From the NCBI GenBank assembly GCA_903919535.1, contig CAIXIP010000238.1, positions 1 to 40,396 of the forward strand: 40,396 bases of DNA. The letters are read 5' to 3'. The position numbers and the translations under genes were made by a program. Shown piece after piece: positions 25,940 to 33,576 of this stretch. The notes beneath the pieces were generated by a model that made no database searches, was not told where the DNA came from, and saw nothing but the letters and a program-made list of their open reading frames with translations. Position 1 is the first letter of the stretch, and each line of letters opens with the position of its first letter. This stretch comes from an uncultured Bacteroidota bacterium (GTDB lineage Bacteria > Bacteroidota > Bacteroidia > 2-12-FULL-35-15).

Positions 25940-26149
25940 TTACTTTAAAGTACAGGTTGTTGTTAATGCAGCAGAACCATTAGAATTAGAAGTATTAGCA
26001 ACACAAGCATCTTTTGCATCACTTTTACTAATTTTTGTATACGTTATAGTAGTTATCCCACTCGTATCAGTACATGTACAAGTACGGTCTTTTTTGCAAG
26101 AAGCCAATGAAGCCACAGCAACAATCGCAATAAATAATACTTTTTTCAT
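25940..26149 (-). CDS. Cys-rich small lipoprotein B (69 residues), paralogue of lipoprotein A
   Basis: I start at ATG 26149 (MKKVLFIAIVAVASLASC); the frame extends 17 codons to 26200, but the shorter start gives a proper signal peptide with lipobox LASC (C18). The mature part is CKKDRTCTCTDTSGITTITY, then KISKSDAKDACVANTSNSNG and TTTCTLK. It has the same CxC plus two later cysteines as its neighbour, but the rest has diverged. The two form a cotranscribed pair closed by the terminator at 25624. Function unknown. Confidence 0.78.
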   Translation of the reverse strand: MKKVLFIAIVAVASLASCKKDRTCTCTDTSGITTITYTKISKSDAKDACVANTSNSNGSAALTTTCTLK

Positions 26150-26252
26150 TTTATCTAGTTTTTTGGTTAGTAATATGCAATAATATAAAAATTCGGTCAA
26201 TTCATAGAATAAATCAAATTGTTTTTTAGCAAATCATTTCCTTTTTCAGTAC

Positions 26253-26654
26253 TTATTTTACCTCTTTTACAGGAACAGCATTATAAACACTCGAACCATC
26301 AACAGCTTCAATATTAACAGGCAATCCATTACTCGAGTTTATCGAGCTTCCGTTTATTTCTTTAATATTCATAGGCAATGAACCATAAAAACTATTCCCG
26401 CCTATTTCTTTTAGATTTATTGGCAATGCACCATAAACACTACTGCCACCAATGCTATGAATATTAACATCCATATCATTTACCATTTTTACATTAATAG
26501 AACCGTCAGCATTAACAGGAACTGAAACAAATTTATTAAAATTGTTTTGGTCAGCTTTTGCTTCATTTATAATTGTTGAGTTTTTAAAAACAATTGCAAC
26601 AAGAGCAATTGCAATAACAGTTAAAACTGTTTTAGTATATAGATCTGTTTTCAT
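26253..26654 (-). CDS. Membrane-anchored protein with imperfect 16-18-residue repeats
   Basis: 133 residues. One N-terminal helix (about 8-26, TVLTVIAIALVAIVFKNS), likely an uncleaved anchor. From about residue 64 there are four units with the pattern [IV]-x-G-x-S-[VFI]-...-[LV]-P-[IMV]-(N)-[IL]: IGGSSVYGALPINLKE, IGGNSFYGSLPMNIKE, INGSSINSSNGLPVNIEA, VDGSSVYNAVPVKEVK. Similar PVNI/PVRIV...G tails on single-helix proteins are widespread hypotheticals, from memory. The repeat should sit outside the inner membrane as a beta-rich stack. Function unknown. A -7-like TTACTTTG (26688-26695) lies 33 nt upstream. Confidence 0.75.
   Translation of the reverse strand: MKTDLYTKTVLTVIAIALVAIVFKNSTIINEAKADQNNFNKFVSVPVNADGSINVKMVNDMDVNIHSIGGSSVYGALPINLKEIGGNSFYGSLPMNIKEINGSSINSSNGLPVNIEAVDGSSVYNAVPVKEVK
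26266..26463 (-). repeat. Imperfect tandem coding repeats, 48-54 nt period
   Basis: Within the membrane-anchored protein, GGCAAT blocks recur 48 nt (26371 and 26419) and 54 nt (26317 and 26371) apart. The pair at 26371-26396 and 26419-26444 is also similar at DNA level (plus strand ATAGGCAATGAACCATAAA versus ATTGGCAATGCACCATAAA), pointing to fairly recent in-frame duplication. Confidence 0.7.
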
Positions 26655-26716
26655 GATTTGGTTTGTTTTTTTGTTTTATTAATATAGCAAAGTAAAGCTA
26701 TTTTTTAATCATAAAA

Positions 26717-26740
26717 AAAGCCAAGCAAAAGCTTGGCTTT
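26717..26740 (-). terminator. Rho-independent terminator after the DUF4290-like gene
   Basis: A 10-bp stem AAAGCCAAGC with GCTTGGCTTT, loop of 4, followed on the minus strand by TTTTAT. It lies 21 nt after the stop at 26762 and separates that gene from the repeat protein. Confidence 0.9.
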
Positions 26741-26761
26741 AAAGATTATAAAATATGTAAT

Positions 26762-27436
26762 TTAAAATTTCCTTTTAAATTTCGGATTGTTATTATTGTG
26801 TCGAAAACCTCCTCCATTATTTTGTTTCCCTGCGCCATTATTTTGTTTCTTTTTATCACGATCACGATTTGTGATTGGAGTTCGAGGCACAAATGTTTGA
26901 GTACTACGCAAAGCAGAAGGATCTGCTAAAACCAATTCCCCATTTGATAGTTCGTCAAGTTGTTTTAATATCACTTCATCATTAACCGAATCGCGATTCC
27001 ATGTCAGGTAAGACCGCTTCATCATGTTTGCTATTTGTTCTGTCAAAGCAGTTTTTTCATCACCATTGGGGTATTCCTTTGCTTTAGCAATAATACGCTC
27101 AACAGTTTTACCATAATGCTTGTAACGAATATCATTACTCGGATATAATACTCTATCGGGTTTTGTTTGAAAAGTTTCAGGCGTTGGTTTTGGATATGGT
27201 GAATCAACATCTAAATTAAATTCTGAGATAATAAATAAATGATCCCACAACTTATGCTTAAAGTCAGTAACATCACGTAAATGTGGATTTAATTGACCCA
27301 TAACATCGATGATGGCACGTGCCACTTTATTGCGCTCTTCACGATCAGCAACCGTTATCGCAAAATCAATCATTTTTTGAATGTTTCTGCCATATTCGGG
27401 GATAATCATCTTGGGCAGACTGGTATTATATTCCAT
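26762..27436 (-). CDS. DUF4290 family protein
   Basis: 224 residues. The N-terminal 170 residues match my memory of this Bacteroidota-specific domain: MEYNTSLPKMIIPEYGRNIQ at the start, then ADREERNKVARAIIDVMGQL, NPHLRDVTDFKHKLWDHLFI and DVDSPYPKPTPE. The last 45 residues are a disordered, basic, Asn/Gly-rich tail (NNGAGKQNNGGGFRHNNNN ending FKRKF) that could bind nucleic acid. No signal peptide, so cytosolic. No function is established. It is a single-gene unit with a full promoter and a terminator. Confidence 0.88.
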   Translation of the reverse strand: MEYNTSLPKMIIPEYGRNIQKMIDFAITVADREERNKVARAIIDVMGQLNPHLRDVTDFKHKLWDHLFIISEFNLDVDSPYPKPTPETFQTKPDRVLYPSNDIRYKHYGKTVERIIAKAKEYPNGDEKTALTEQIANMMKRSYLTWNRDSVNDEVILKQLDELSNGELVLADPSALRSTQTFVPRTPITNRDRDKKKQNNGAGKQNNGGGFRHNNNNPKFKRKF

Positions 27437-27478
27437 CTGGAAATTTTGGTATTGGTGATAAATATTCTATTTAATAAT

Positions 27479-27508
27479 CAAAAGTAGCGATTTTATTGGA
27501 AAGGACAA
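27479..27508 (-). promoter_or_regulatory. Housekeeping promoter TTG-N19-TACTTTTG
   Basis: Minus-strand TTG (27508-27506), exactly 19 nt, then TACTTTTG (27486-27479). It is a full -33/-7 match, 42 nt upstream of the DUF4290-like gene start. Confidence 0.8.
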
Positions 27509-27538
27509 AATTAGAATTTTTCAGTGGTTATACCTTTT

Positions 27539-28249
27539 CTATGGCGTGCTCAAAGAAACTGGAATAATTTTTCCATTCATAAATTTAGGAGCATTTAATG
27601 CAAAATCGGCAATAAAAGAAGCCATTTCGAACGCAGACAAAGGTGCTTTATAACCAGGAAAGGCCTCGTTTAACATTTCTGTTTGGGTTGCACCTAATGC
27701 CAAACAGTTGAATGAAATATTTGAATCTTTAAATTCTTCAGCCAAACATTCTGTAACACAAGCTAATGCAGCTTTGCTTGAGCTGTATGCAGATAGACCG
27801 GCAAACTTTGCACTTCCTTGAAAACCTCCCATACTGCTAATATTTACAATGTGTGCTCTTTGCTCCTTATCCATAAGCGTCATAACAGCTTGAATCAACT
27901 GAAATACCGAAAAAATATTTACCTTATAGACATACTCCAAATCAGAAGAAGTAATTTCTGAAAAGGCTTTATTTATAATCGCACCCGCATTATTTATCAA
28001 AATATTTACTGTAGGTATTTGTTCCTTGATTTTCGAACTTAATGTTAAAACTTCAGTTGAATTACTCAAATCGCAAATAATTGGAATCACTTTTGATGAA
28101 GGGTTTAACACAGAGCATTCACTTGATAATGCGGCTAATTTTTTTCCATTACGTGAAATGGCAATAATAGTGTTTTTTGAATCGGCTGATAAAAGTTTCA
28201 CCAATTCATAACCTATTCCGCGACTTGCACCTGTTATCACAATATTCAT
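27539..28249 (-). CDS. Short-chain dehydrogenase/reductase
   Basis: 236 residues with a Rossmann fold. Cofactor loop TGASRGIGYE (6-15), NNAG (86-89), catalytic Ser138/139 (NISSMGG), Tyr155 and Lys159 (YSSSK). The Ser-to-Tyr spacing is about 3 residues longer than in classical members, in the loop QGSAKFAGLSA. An Arg/Asn after the second strand (SRNGK) suggests NADPH. It falls in the 3-oxoacyl-ACP reductase-like/general SDR group; the substrate cannot be assigned. No cluster partners. Confidence 0.9.
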   Translation of the reverse strand: MNIVITGASRGIGYELVKLLSADSKNTIIAISRNGKKLAALSSECSVLNPSSKVIPIICDLSNSTEVLTLSSKIKEQIPTVNILINNAGAIINKAFSEITSSDLEYVYKVNIFSVFQLIQAVMTLMDKEQRAHIVNISSMGGFQGSAKFAGLSAYSSSKAALACVTECLAEEFKDSNISFNCLALGATQTEMLNEAFPGYKAPLSAFEMASFIADFALNAPKFMNGKIIPVSLSTP

Positions 28250-28324
28250 GATCTGTAGCTGTTTTTATTTATTTCAAAGAAACGCATTTTTTTATTAATT
28301 TTACATATATCAAAATCAAATAAA

Positions 28325-28867
28325 TTGCATCTTAAAATCAAACTTTTGCTTTTTTCTACTTTGCTAGCTCTTGTAAGCATTGCACAAGATAGCACCATGC
28401 TTAAAAAGCAACATCCAAAAAGTGATTTCTGGGATAAATTTTATACCGGAGGAAACCTTGGTGTGCAATTCGGGACGGTTACCTTCATAGATATTTCCCC
28501 GCTTATCGGATACAAAATTACGGATCGGATTTCTGCAGGCGTGGGGGCAACCTATCAATACTATCAATATCACGACAAATCTTATGATCTAAAAACAAAT
28601 GTTTATGGTGGACGTGTTTTTGGCAGATATTTTTTTACCGATAATATATTTGCACATGCAGAATACGAATATCTGAATTTAGAAGCTTTTGATTTTTATC
28701 CTCGAAGAAGAGTAGATGTTGGAAGTTTAATGGCCGGAGGAGGATATGTGCAGCATTTTGGAGAACATTCTGGTATTGTTGCAATGATATTATATAATTT
28801 CACCGAATCAGTTTATACTCCTTACCAAAATCCAATTATACGAATTGGAGTAAACTTTGGGTTATAA
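28325..28867 (+). CDS. Small outer-membrane beta-barrel protein, probable TTG start
   Basis: 180 residues. The signal peptide (LHLKIKLLLFSTLLALVSIAQ) is only intact if translation starts at the TTG at 28325; no in-frame ATG exists between the upstream TAG and that codon, and the first ATG (28397) lies after the cleavage site. The mature part has barrel strands: YTGGNLGVQFGTVTFIDISP, ISAGVGATYQYYQYHD, YGGRVFGRYFFTDNIFAHAEY, GSLMAGGGYVQHF and IRIGVNFGL ending in a hydrophobic pair. It is PorT-like in size, with function unknown. It converges on the spermidine-synthase-like gene. Confidence 0.75.
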   Translation: MHLKIKLLLFSTLLALVSIAQDSTMLKKQHPKSDFWDKFYTGGNLGVQFGTVTFIDISPLIGYKITDRISAGVGATYQYYQYHDKSYDLKTNVYGGRVFGRYFFTDNIFAHAEYEYLNLEAFDFYPRRRVDVGSLMAGGGYVQHFGEHSGIVAMILYNFTESVYTPYQNPIIRIGVNFGL

Positions 28868-28877
28868 TATTTTTTAA

Positions 28878-30410
28878 TTACTTAAACACTGGTAATAATT
28901 GCTGATTGGGATCCGAATTAAAAAATGCAATTGCCATTACCCTCCACCTTTTTGCCGCTTCAGCATTTAAAATATCCAATACAGGAAACTCATCTTTTAA
29001 AACAACAGCATCATTCAAATCAATTTTATTTCGTGCGATAAAATCCGTACGCGGTTTTATTTTATTTAACGAAGCATAAAAAAGTAAATTACTTTGATCA
29101 GGATTTGGATTTGTTGAAAGAGCCTCAACATTAAAATTATCTGCTAAAAATGTTTTATAAATTGAACGCATCGACTTCCCTATTTTTCCATCAATATATC
29201 CCATACTATTAACAAAAACAATCCCTTTGTCAGATAGTATTTTTTTTGTTTCCTCCAATGATTCCTGAGTAAACACGTGATTTGGAGGATCTTCACCTTT
29301 AAATGTATCGAAGATAATTACATCATACTTTTTTGTGCAGGTTTTAATATAATGACGTGCATCATCCAAAGTAATATTCACATTATCATTTATATAAAAA
29401 TATTTTTTTGCTACATCAGAAATTCGTTTATCCAACTCACAAACATCAACAGAAAAACCTTTTTCGGTGAGGCAGTGAGCAACACTGCCTCCACCCATAC
29501 CAAGTAATAAAATTTTCGAGTTTTTAGGCAATGAATCAATGTATTCAGAAATCCGATATACATAAGTGAAATACTTTTCCTCCTTCTTTGATTCATCTGC
29601 CAATGAATCAAAGAAGGTTTGAGAAATTCGATTTACAAATAACCAACGACTATGTCCATCAATAACCGCATTTTTATTATAATGGGGGTAATCCAAAACC
29701 ATGATCTGCCCTAGCAGACCTTCGGCATTATATAGAACTTTTATATTACTTGAAAACTTAAATGATGCTGCAGACAAAGCCCATGAACAGAGCAAAAAAA
29801 AACCGACCGCCTTTGCAATTTTTTTTTGTCGAAGTAGAATTACAAAAGGAATAAATCCGAGGGCAATACCTGTAAATATTGATGGATATGTTAAGCCAAA
29901 TGTTGGTATAACATAAAATCCAAATGCAAAAGTTGCAATGATTCCACCCACTGTCGAAATCGCATAAATTGCTCCTGCCGCTTTCCCTGATTCATCAATA
30001 TCACTAGTAATAGTTCTGATGATTATCGGAGAAACCATTCCCATCATAAACACGGGAGGAAATAAAATACAGATGGAAGAAATTATAACTGAAGGAATTA
30101 AACTATGCATACCAATAGCCCACAAAACAATTTTTGAAGTATATGGCATCAACACAGTAAATACTGCGGCTAGCAACAAAACATAAAACAAGACAAATGG
30201 ATTTTTATTTTTATAAGAAAGAACACCGCCAATAAAATACCCTACTGCCAAACCGCCAAGGGTAATTGCTAAAACTGTAGCCCAAACATATAGAGAAGAA
30301 CCGAAATAAGGAGCCAACATTTTTGCACCCAACAATTCAGTTGCCATAACTGAAGCTCCTTCAATAAATGATAACAGGAAATAAAACTTTTTATTTTTCA
30401 GAAAATGCAT
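28878..30410 (-). CDS. Membrane-fused spermidine synthase-like protein
   Basis: 510 residues. N-terminal 220: seven or so membrane helices of the type seen in fused MFS/spermidine-synthase proteins (GASVMATELLGAKMLAPYFG, ATVLAITLGGLAVGYFIGG). C-terminal 270: spermidine-synthase-like Rossmann domain with LLLGMGGGSVAH (301-312), acidic VCELDKR (323-329), DDAR (349-352) and FDTFKGEDPPNHVFT (367-381). The substrate-binding Asp/Tyr pattern of true SpeE is not fully clear, so aminopropyl transfer is uncertain. It is last in the minus-strand block that starts at the TonB-domain gene, 50 nt after its neighbour; a TATCTTTA box (30429-30436) may give it its own promoter. Confidence 0.85.
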   Translation of the reverse strand: MHFLKNKKFYFLLSFIEGASVMATELLGAKMLAPYFGSSLYVWATVLAITLGGLAVGYFIGGVLSYKNKNPFVLFYVLLLAAVFTVLMPYTSKIVLWAIGMHSLIPSVIISSICILFPPVFMMGMVSPIIIRTITSDIDESGKAAGAIYAISTVGGIIATFAFGFYVIPTFGLTYPSIFTGIALGFIPFVILLRQKKIAKAVGFFLLCSWALSAASFKFSSNIKVLYNAEGLLGQIMVLDYPHYNKNAVIDGHSRWLFVNRISQTFFDSLADESKKEEKYFTYVYRISEYIDSLPKNSKILLLGMGGGSVAHCLTEKGFSVDVCELDKRISDVAKKYFYINDNVNITLDDARHYIKTCTKKYDVIIFDTFKGEDPPNHVFTQESLEETKKILSDKGIVFVNSMGYIDGKIGKSMRSIYKTFLADNFNVEALSTNPNPDQSNLLFYASLNKIKPRTDFIARNKIDLNDAVVLKDEFPVLDILNAEAAKRWRVMAIAFFNSDPNQQLLPVFK

Positions 30411-30460
30411 TACTAAAAATTTAATGACTAAAGATAGAGAAGATTTTTAAATCTAATCCA

Positions 30461-31120
30461 TCATTCTTCAAACGGAGTAGAGGAATATATTACAATTAAC
30501 TGACCTAAGGTAAATCCTTTTGATATTTTGTATTTATTTTTCCGTTTAGATGGATGTGTTTTTAATTCCTGTATCAGAGCAGGTTTCCATTTTTGTGAAG
30601 CTAATTTCTCAAATGCTTTCTGAGTTTTTTTATGAGCAACGTCAATTTTGTATTCTTTTTTTTTGTCATCATAGACTAAATACAAGTCCCCCTTTTTTTC
30701 AATAGGGGAAGCATCATCAAATCTTACTTTCCCCTTTTTATTTACAAAAACATTTAAGCGAACTGTCTCCCTCTCTCCCTTTCGCATTTTAATCCCTTTT
30801 GTAAATTCATTACTTTCAAAATAGCTAGTGTAATTGAATGTTTCAACTGAATCAACATTTGGACCAGCAACAATTATTTTTGTTCTATTACTCTCCCCTA
30901 TTGCCATATCACCTGGCCCCCATAAAAGAAAATTACCATAAACAAAAGGTCTATGACCAGCAAAGGAATTAAACACATGAAATTCAACAATTGCCTTTAC
31001 GTAGGTTGAATCGCTGTAAAGGCTTACTTTAATTGTCCCCCTGTGTTGAGCTGTATCTGTTTGTGCAAAAGAAGAAAAAGCAAAAAGAAAAAAAGCAAAA
31101 CAAATTTTATATTTGAACAT
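30461..31120 (-). CDS. Exported protein with RGTIKV motif and degenerate TonB-like C-terminus
   Basis: 219 residues. Signal peptide MFKYKICFAFFLFAFSSFAQ. The mature N-terminus, HRGTIKVSLYSDSTYVKA, parallels RGTIKVKKHVVDTTIYTKV in the TonB-domain protein encoded upstream at 34011. Near the C-terminus AFEKLASQKWKPALIQEL resembles the KWKPA segment of TonB C-terminal domains, but the closing strands differ. The gene lies 36 nt after the putative anti-sigma gene and has a strong Shine-Dalgarno (AAGGAGGG, 6 nt before ATG), rare here. A target or modulator of the sigma module is the inferred role. Confidence 0.7.
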   Translation of the reverse strand: MFKYKICFAFFLFAFSSFAQTDTAQHRGTIKVSLYSDSTYVKAIVEFHVFNSFAGHRPFVYGNFLLWGPGDMAIGESNRTKIIVAGPNVDSVETFNYTSYFESNEFTKGIKMRKGERETVRLNVFVNKKGKVRFDDASPIEKKGDLYLVYDDKKKEYKIDVAHKKTQKAFEKLASQKWKPALIQELKTHPSKRKNKYKISKGFTLGQLIVIYSSTPFEE

Positions 31121-31126
31121 AAATAA

Positions 31127-31134
31127 CCCTCCTT
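31127..31134 (-). promoter_or_regulatory. Strong Shine-Dalgarno AAGGAGGG
   Basis: Minus-strand AAGGAGGG sits 6 nt before the ATG at 31120. It is a near-perfect anti-SD complement in a genome where almost no other start has one, and suggests deliberate boosted translation of this distal operon gene. Confidence 0.7.
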
Positions 31135-31155
31135 GATCACATTTTTATGGAAGAA

Positions 31156-32892
31156 TTAAAAACTTAAAAACGCTTTAAGTTCATCAACGGTTGTAAATTT
31201 TTTATCAACACGATTCATTATAAAATTTTTCGTGCCATCCGAACTTTTGATATCGCTGAATTGTTCTGGTTTCATCCAATATAAAACACCGTTTTCAACA
31301 GTCCACAACATATTTTTTGACTCCGGATTAAAGGAAAATGAATTAATCGGATTTTTCTCGAATGTATACATTGCATTTTTCTTTTTATCGACTAAATAGA
31401 TCTCGTAGCACCAAATGTTCACATTTTTTTCATTTTTCAAATTAGCGGAACAACTCACACCTCTTGGGTAAACACTTGGATTATCGCAATTATAAACACC
31501 AAAACTATTTATTGCAAACAAACGCTTTACCTGCTCCTCGGAAGTCATAGCGTTCATTTGTTCATCCATTTTTCTTTTCAATTCAGCAATATAATCTTCT
31601 TGTTGTTTTTTGAGTACCAACAATTTCCTCTGATATTCATCTTCTATTCTTTTTTCTTGCACCTTCCTCTTGTCAAGAACAACGTTGTATTTAGAAAACT
31701 TTTCCTGAAAATCTTTCATTGCGGTTTCATAATTTTTTCCCTCATAAACGGGGTACACAACAAATTCATATTTTTTTGTTGCTTTTCGTAAAGTCATCAA
31801 ATAGTTCTCGCCTTTTTTTGTTCCCTCTTTTATTGTCGCTTCATCCCAAGTAATTTTATACATGGATTTGTCGAAATTTTTATTCTCATCACCTATTTCA
31901 AATAACAAACCCTTGTATACAGCTAATTCGGGATACCCCTCTGCAGTGAGATCAAAAGTGAATTTTCCATCATGAGCCTGCTCCGGTTTTTTAGGTTCGG
32001 GAGCTACTTTTGGTAATGCGGCAATTTTTAATTCTTTCTCCTTTTGAACTTCCACTTTTTGAATTTCTAGAGCTTTGTATTCTGGAGTTTTTTCAACCTT
32101 ACTAAACTCATCCGCTTCATTAAAATTTTCAACACTGCTATTCACATCTTTATTATATTTTTCCTGCACTTTATCTTTTCCTAAACAGGCCCAATTATTT
32201 TTTGTCGTGTCTAATTTATAAAGATTGTATTCTGTTCCTTTGTAGTTTGAAGCTAATTCAACATTAATTGATTTTCCCGGAGCCATATTCACAGGCTTTC
32301 CATCTTGGTAAGCGAGCATTTCAATCATCCCTGCCGATTCAAATTGATATTTCACTCCTGCGCTATCATAGGTCATAGGAATACCTGAAACAAAAAAATC
32401 AATCGGATCATGAAATTCTCGATATCTTAATTCTACCTCACCTTTTACAGATTTCCCATTGTTGTCAACGAACGCATTTTTAGGAATCCGTAGTTTTGAA
32501 CCTGTTTTAAAATCAAGATTTGCACCTTTTTCAGCAACAACCTTATAGGTTGTATATGTGACATTTACACCGTTTAAAGGCGGGTTAATACAAGGTTTGG
32601 CTTGTTCGCTTTTATAGAATTCCATTAAGGCAATACTATCAGCAGCAGATGAAACTTCTTGCTTGTTAGTTAATGATTGTTGGTTATTAGTTGATGGCTG
32701 TTTATTAAATAATACTGCAGTAGTAACAACAGCTAACGTTGCTACAATCACACTAGATAAGAACCAAGGCTTTTTTAACAACGGCTTAGCACTAATGTTT
32801 GCATGATTTCTTAAAACCGAATCGAAATTTTTGTGCTGAACAATTTCTTCAGAACTAATTTCAGGTCGATCTATATTTACTTTTCTTTTCAT
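31156..32892 (-). CDS. Single-pass membrane protein in anti-sigma position (578 residues)
   Basis: The cytosolic N-terminus (1-40, MKRKVNIDRPEISSEEIVQH...) is followed by one membrane helix (43-63, WFLSSVIVATLAVVTTAVLF) and a long periplasmic region. Residues about 105-240 form a beta domain with GSKLRIPKNAFVDNNGKSVK and VELRYREFHDPIDFF, reminiscent of ZU5-like modules. Residues about 245-310 are Lys/Glu/Pro-rich, 410-460 predict a coiled coil (RIEDEYQRKLLVLKKQQEDY), and the C-terminus is a globular cap. Cys-His zinc anti-sigma motifs are absent. Position directly after the ECF sigma gene (63-nt gap) and topology suggest an anti-sigma factor or sensor. That role is inferred. Confidence 0.65.
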   Translation of the reverse strand: MKRKVNIDRPEISSEEIVQHKNFDSVLRNHANISAKPLLKKPWFLSSVIVATLAVVTTAVLFNKQPSTNNQQSLTNKQEVSSAADSIALMEFYKSEQAKPCINPPLNGVNVTYTTYKVVAEKGANLDFKTGSKLRIPKNAFVDNNGKSVKGEVELRYREFHDPIDFFVSGIPMTYDSAGVKYQFESAGMIEMLAYQDGKPVNMAPGKSINVELASNYKGTEYNLYKLDTTKNNWACLGKDKVQEKYNKDVNSSVENFNEADEFSKVEKTPEYKALEIQKVEVQKEKELKIAALPKVAPEPKKPEQAHDGKFTFDLTAEGYPELAVYKGLLFEIGDENKNFDKSMYKITWDEATIKEGTKKGENYLMTLRKATKKYEFVVYPVYEGKNYETAMKDFQEKFSKYNVVLDKRKVQEKRIEDEYQRKLLVLKKQQEDYIAELKRKMDEQMNAMTSEEQVKRLFAINSFGVYNCDNPSVYPRGVSCSANLKNEKNVNIWCYEIYLVDKKKNAMYTFEKNPINSFSFNPESKNMLWTVENGVLYWMKPEQFSDIKSSDGTKNFIMNRVDKKFTTVDELKAFLSF

Positions 32893-32955
32893 TTGAGTAA
32901 TTGTATATGCTTTATTTTTCTTCTGTTATTATCGCAGCGTAGTTGTTTCACTTTG

Positions 32956-33522
32956 CTACTTTATTATTTTTTTCAATTTATCCAAGATTCTGTATGTTTT
33001 CACTTTTGCATTATTCTCAGTTATCTCTAATATTTCTCCTATTTCTTTAAAGGATCGTTTTTCAAAAAAACGCATTTCAATAAACTGTAATTCATCCTCA
33101 GCTAACTTTTCGGCAATAATCGAAACTATTTTATCATGATATTCTTCAATTTTGCTTTCCTGAATTTCTTCAATTATCACATAGATACTAACCGAATCAA
33201 TATTTACAGTACGCTGAGCCTTTTGTGAACGAAATAAGTTATTAACCTCACTTGAGGCAATCCGATACAGCCAGGAAGCAAAAGGAACTCCTCTAAATTC
33301 ATATTTATGAAGATTTTCCATTGCTTTAACAAAAACTTGCTGGCAGGTATCAAATGCTTGTTCTTTATTATCTATCCTTTGATAAATAAAACGGAATATC
33401 TGTTCATAATACTTGTCATACAGCACAGCAAATTTTGCAGGATTTTTTTTTGCATCTTCCACTACAGTCTGTTCGTCAGCCAGATCGTTTTTTGTTGCAT
33501 GATATTTTGATGTTTGCAGCAT
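32956..33522 (-). CDS. ECF-type RNA polymerase sigma factor
   Basis: 188 residues. Region 2: FAVLYDKYYEQIFRFIYQR (core binding), EQAFDTCQQVFVKAMENLHK and FRGVPFASWLYRIASSEVNN (-10 recognition). Region 4: LAEDELQFIEMRFFEKRSFK, EIGEILEITENNAKVKTYRI helix-turn-helix for -35 recognition. It is a standard sigma70 ECF factor without extra domains. A 31-nt element shared with the TonB-domain gene lies just upstream, as expected of autoregulation. The next gene downstream is a single-pass membrane protein in the usual anti-sigma position. Confidence 0.93.
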   Translation of the reverse strand: MLQTSKYHATKNDLADEQTVVEDAKKNPAKFAVLYDKYYEQIFRFIYQRIDNKEQAFDTCQQVFVKAMENLHKYEFRGVPFASWLYRIASSEVNNLFRSQKAQRTVNIDSVSIYVIIEEIQESKIEEYHDKIVSIIAEKLAEDELQFIEMRFFEKRSFKEIGEILEITENNAKVKTYRILDKLKKIIK

Positions 33523-33543
33523 ATATTTTTACTGTGTTTCGAA

Positions 33544-33574
33544 CTTATAACGTAAAAATTATTAAAAGATACAG
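33544..33574 (-). promoter_or_regulatory. Putative ECF sigma promoter, copy 1 (sigma gene)
   Basis: On the minus strand CTGTATCTTTT, a variable centre, then TTTTACGTTATA. The same element is found at 34017-34047 with identical spacing (25 of 31 positions equal). It ends 21 nt before the sigma ATG, giving a short leader. Neither TTG nor TAnnTTTG is present, so it is not the housekeeping promoter. TGTATC would be the -35 and CGTTATA the -10 element. Confidence 0.65.
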
Positions 33575-33576
33575 AA

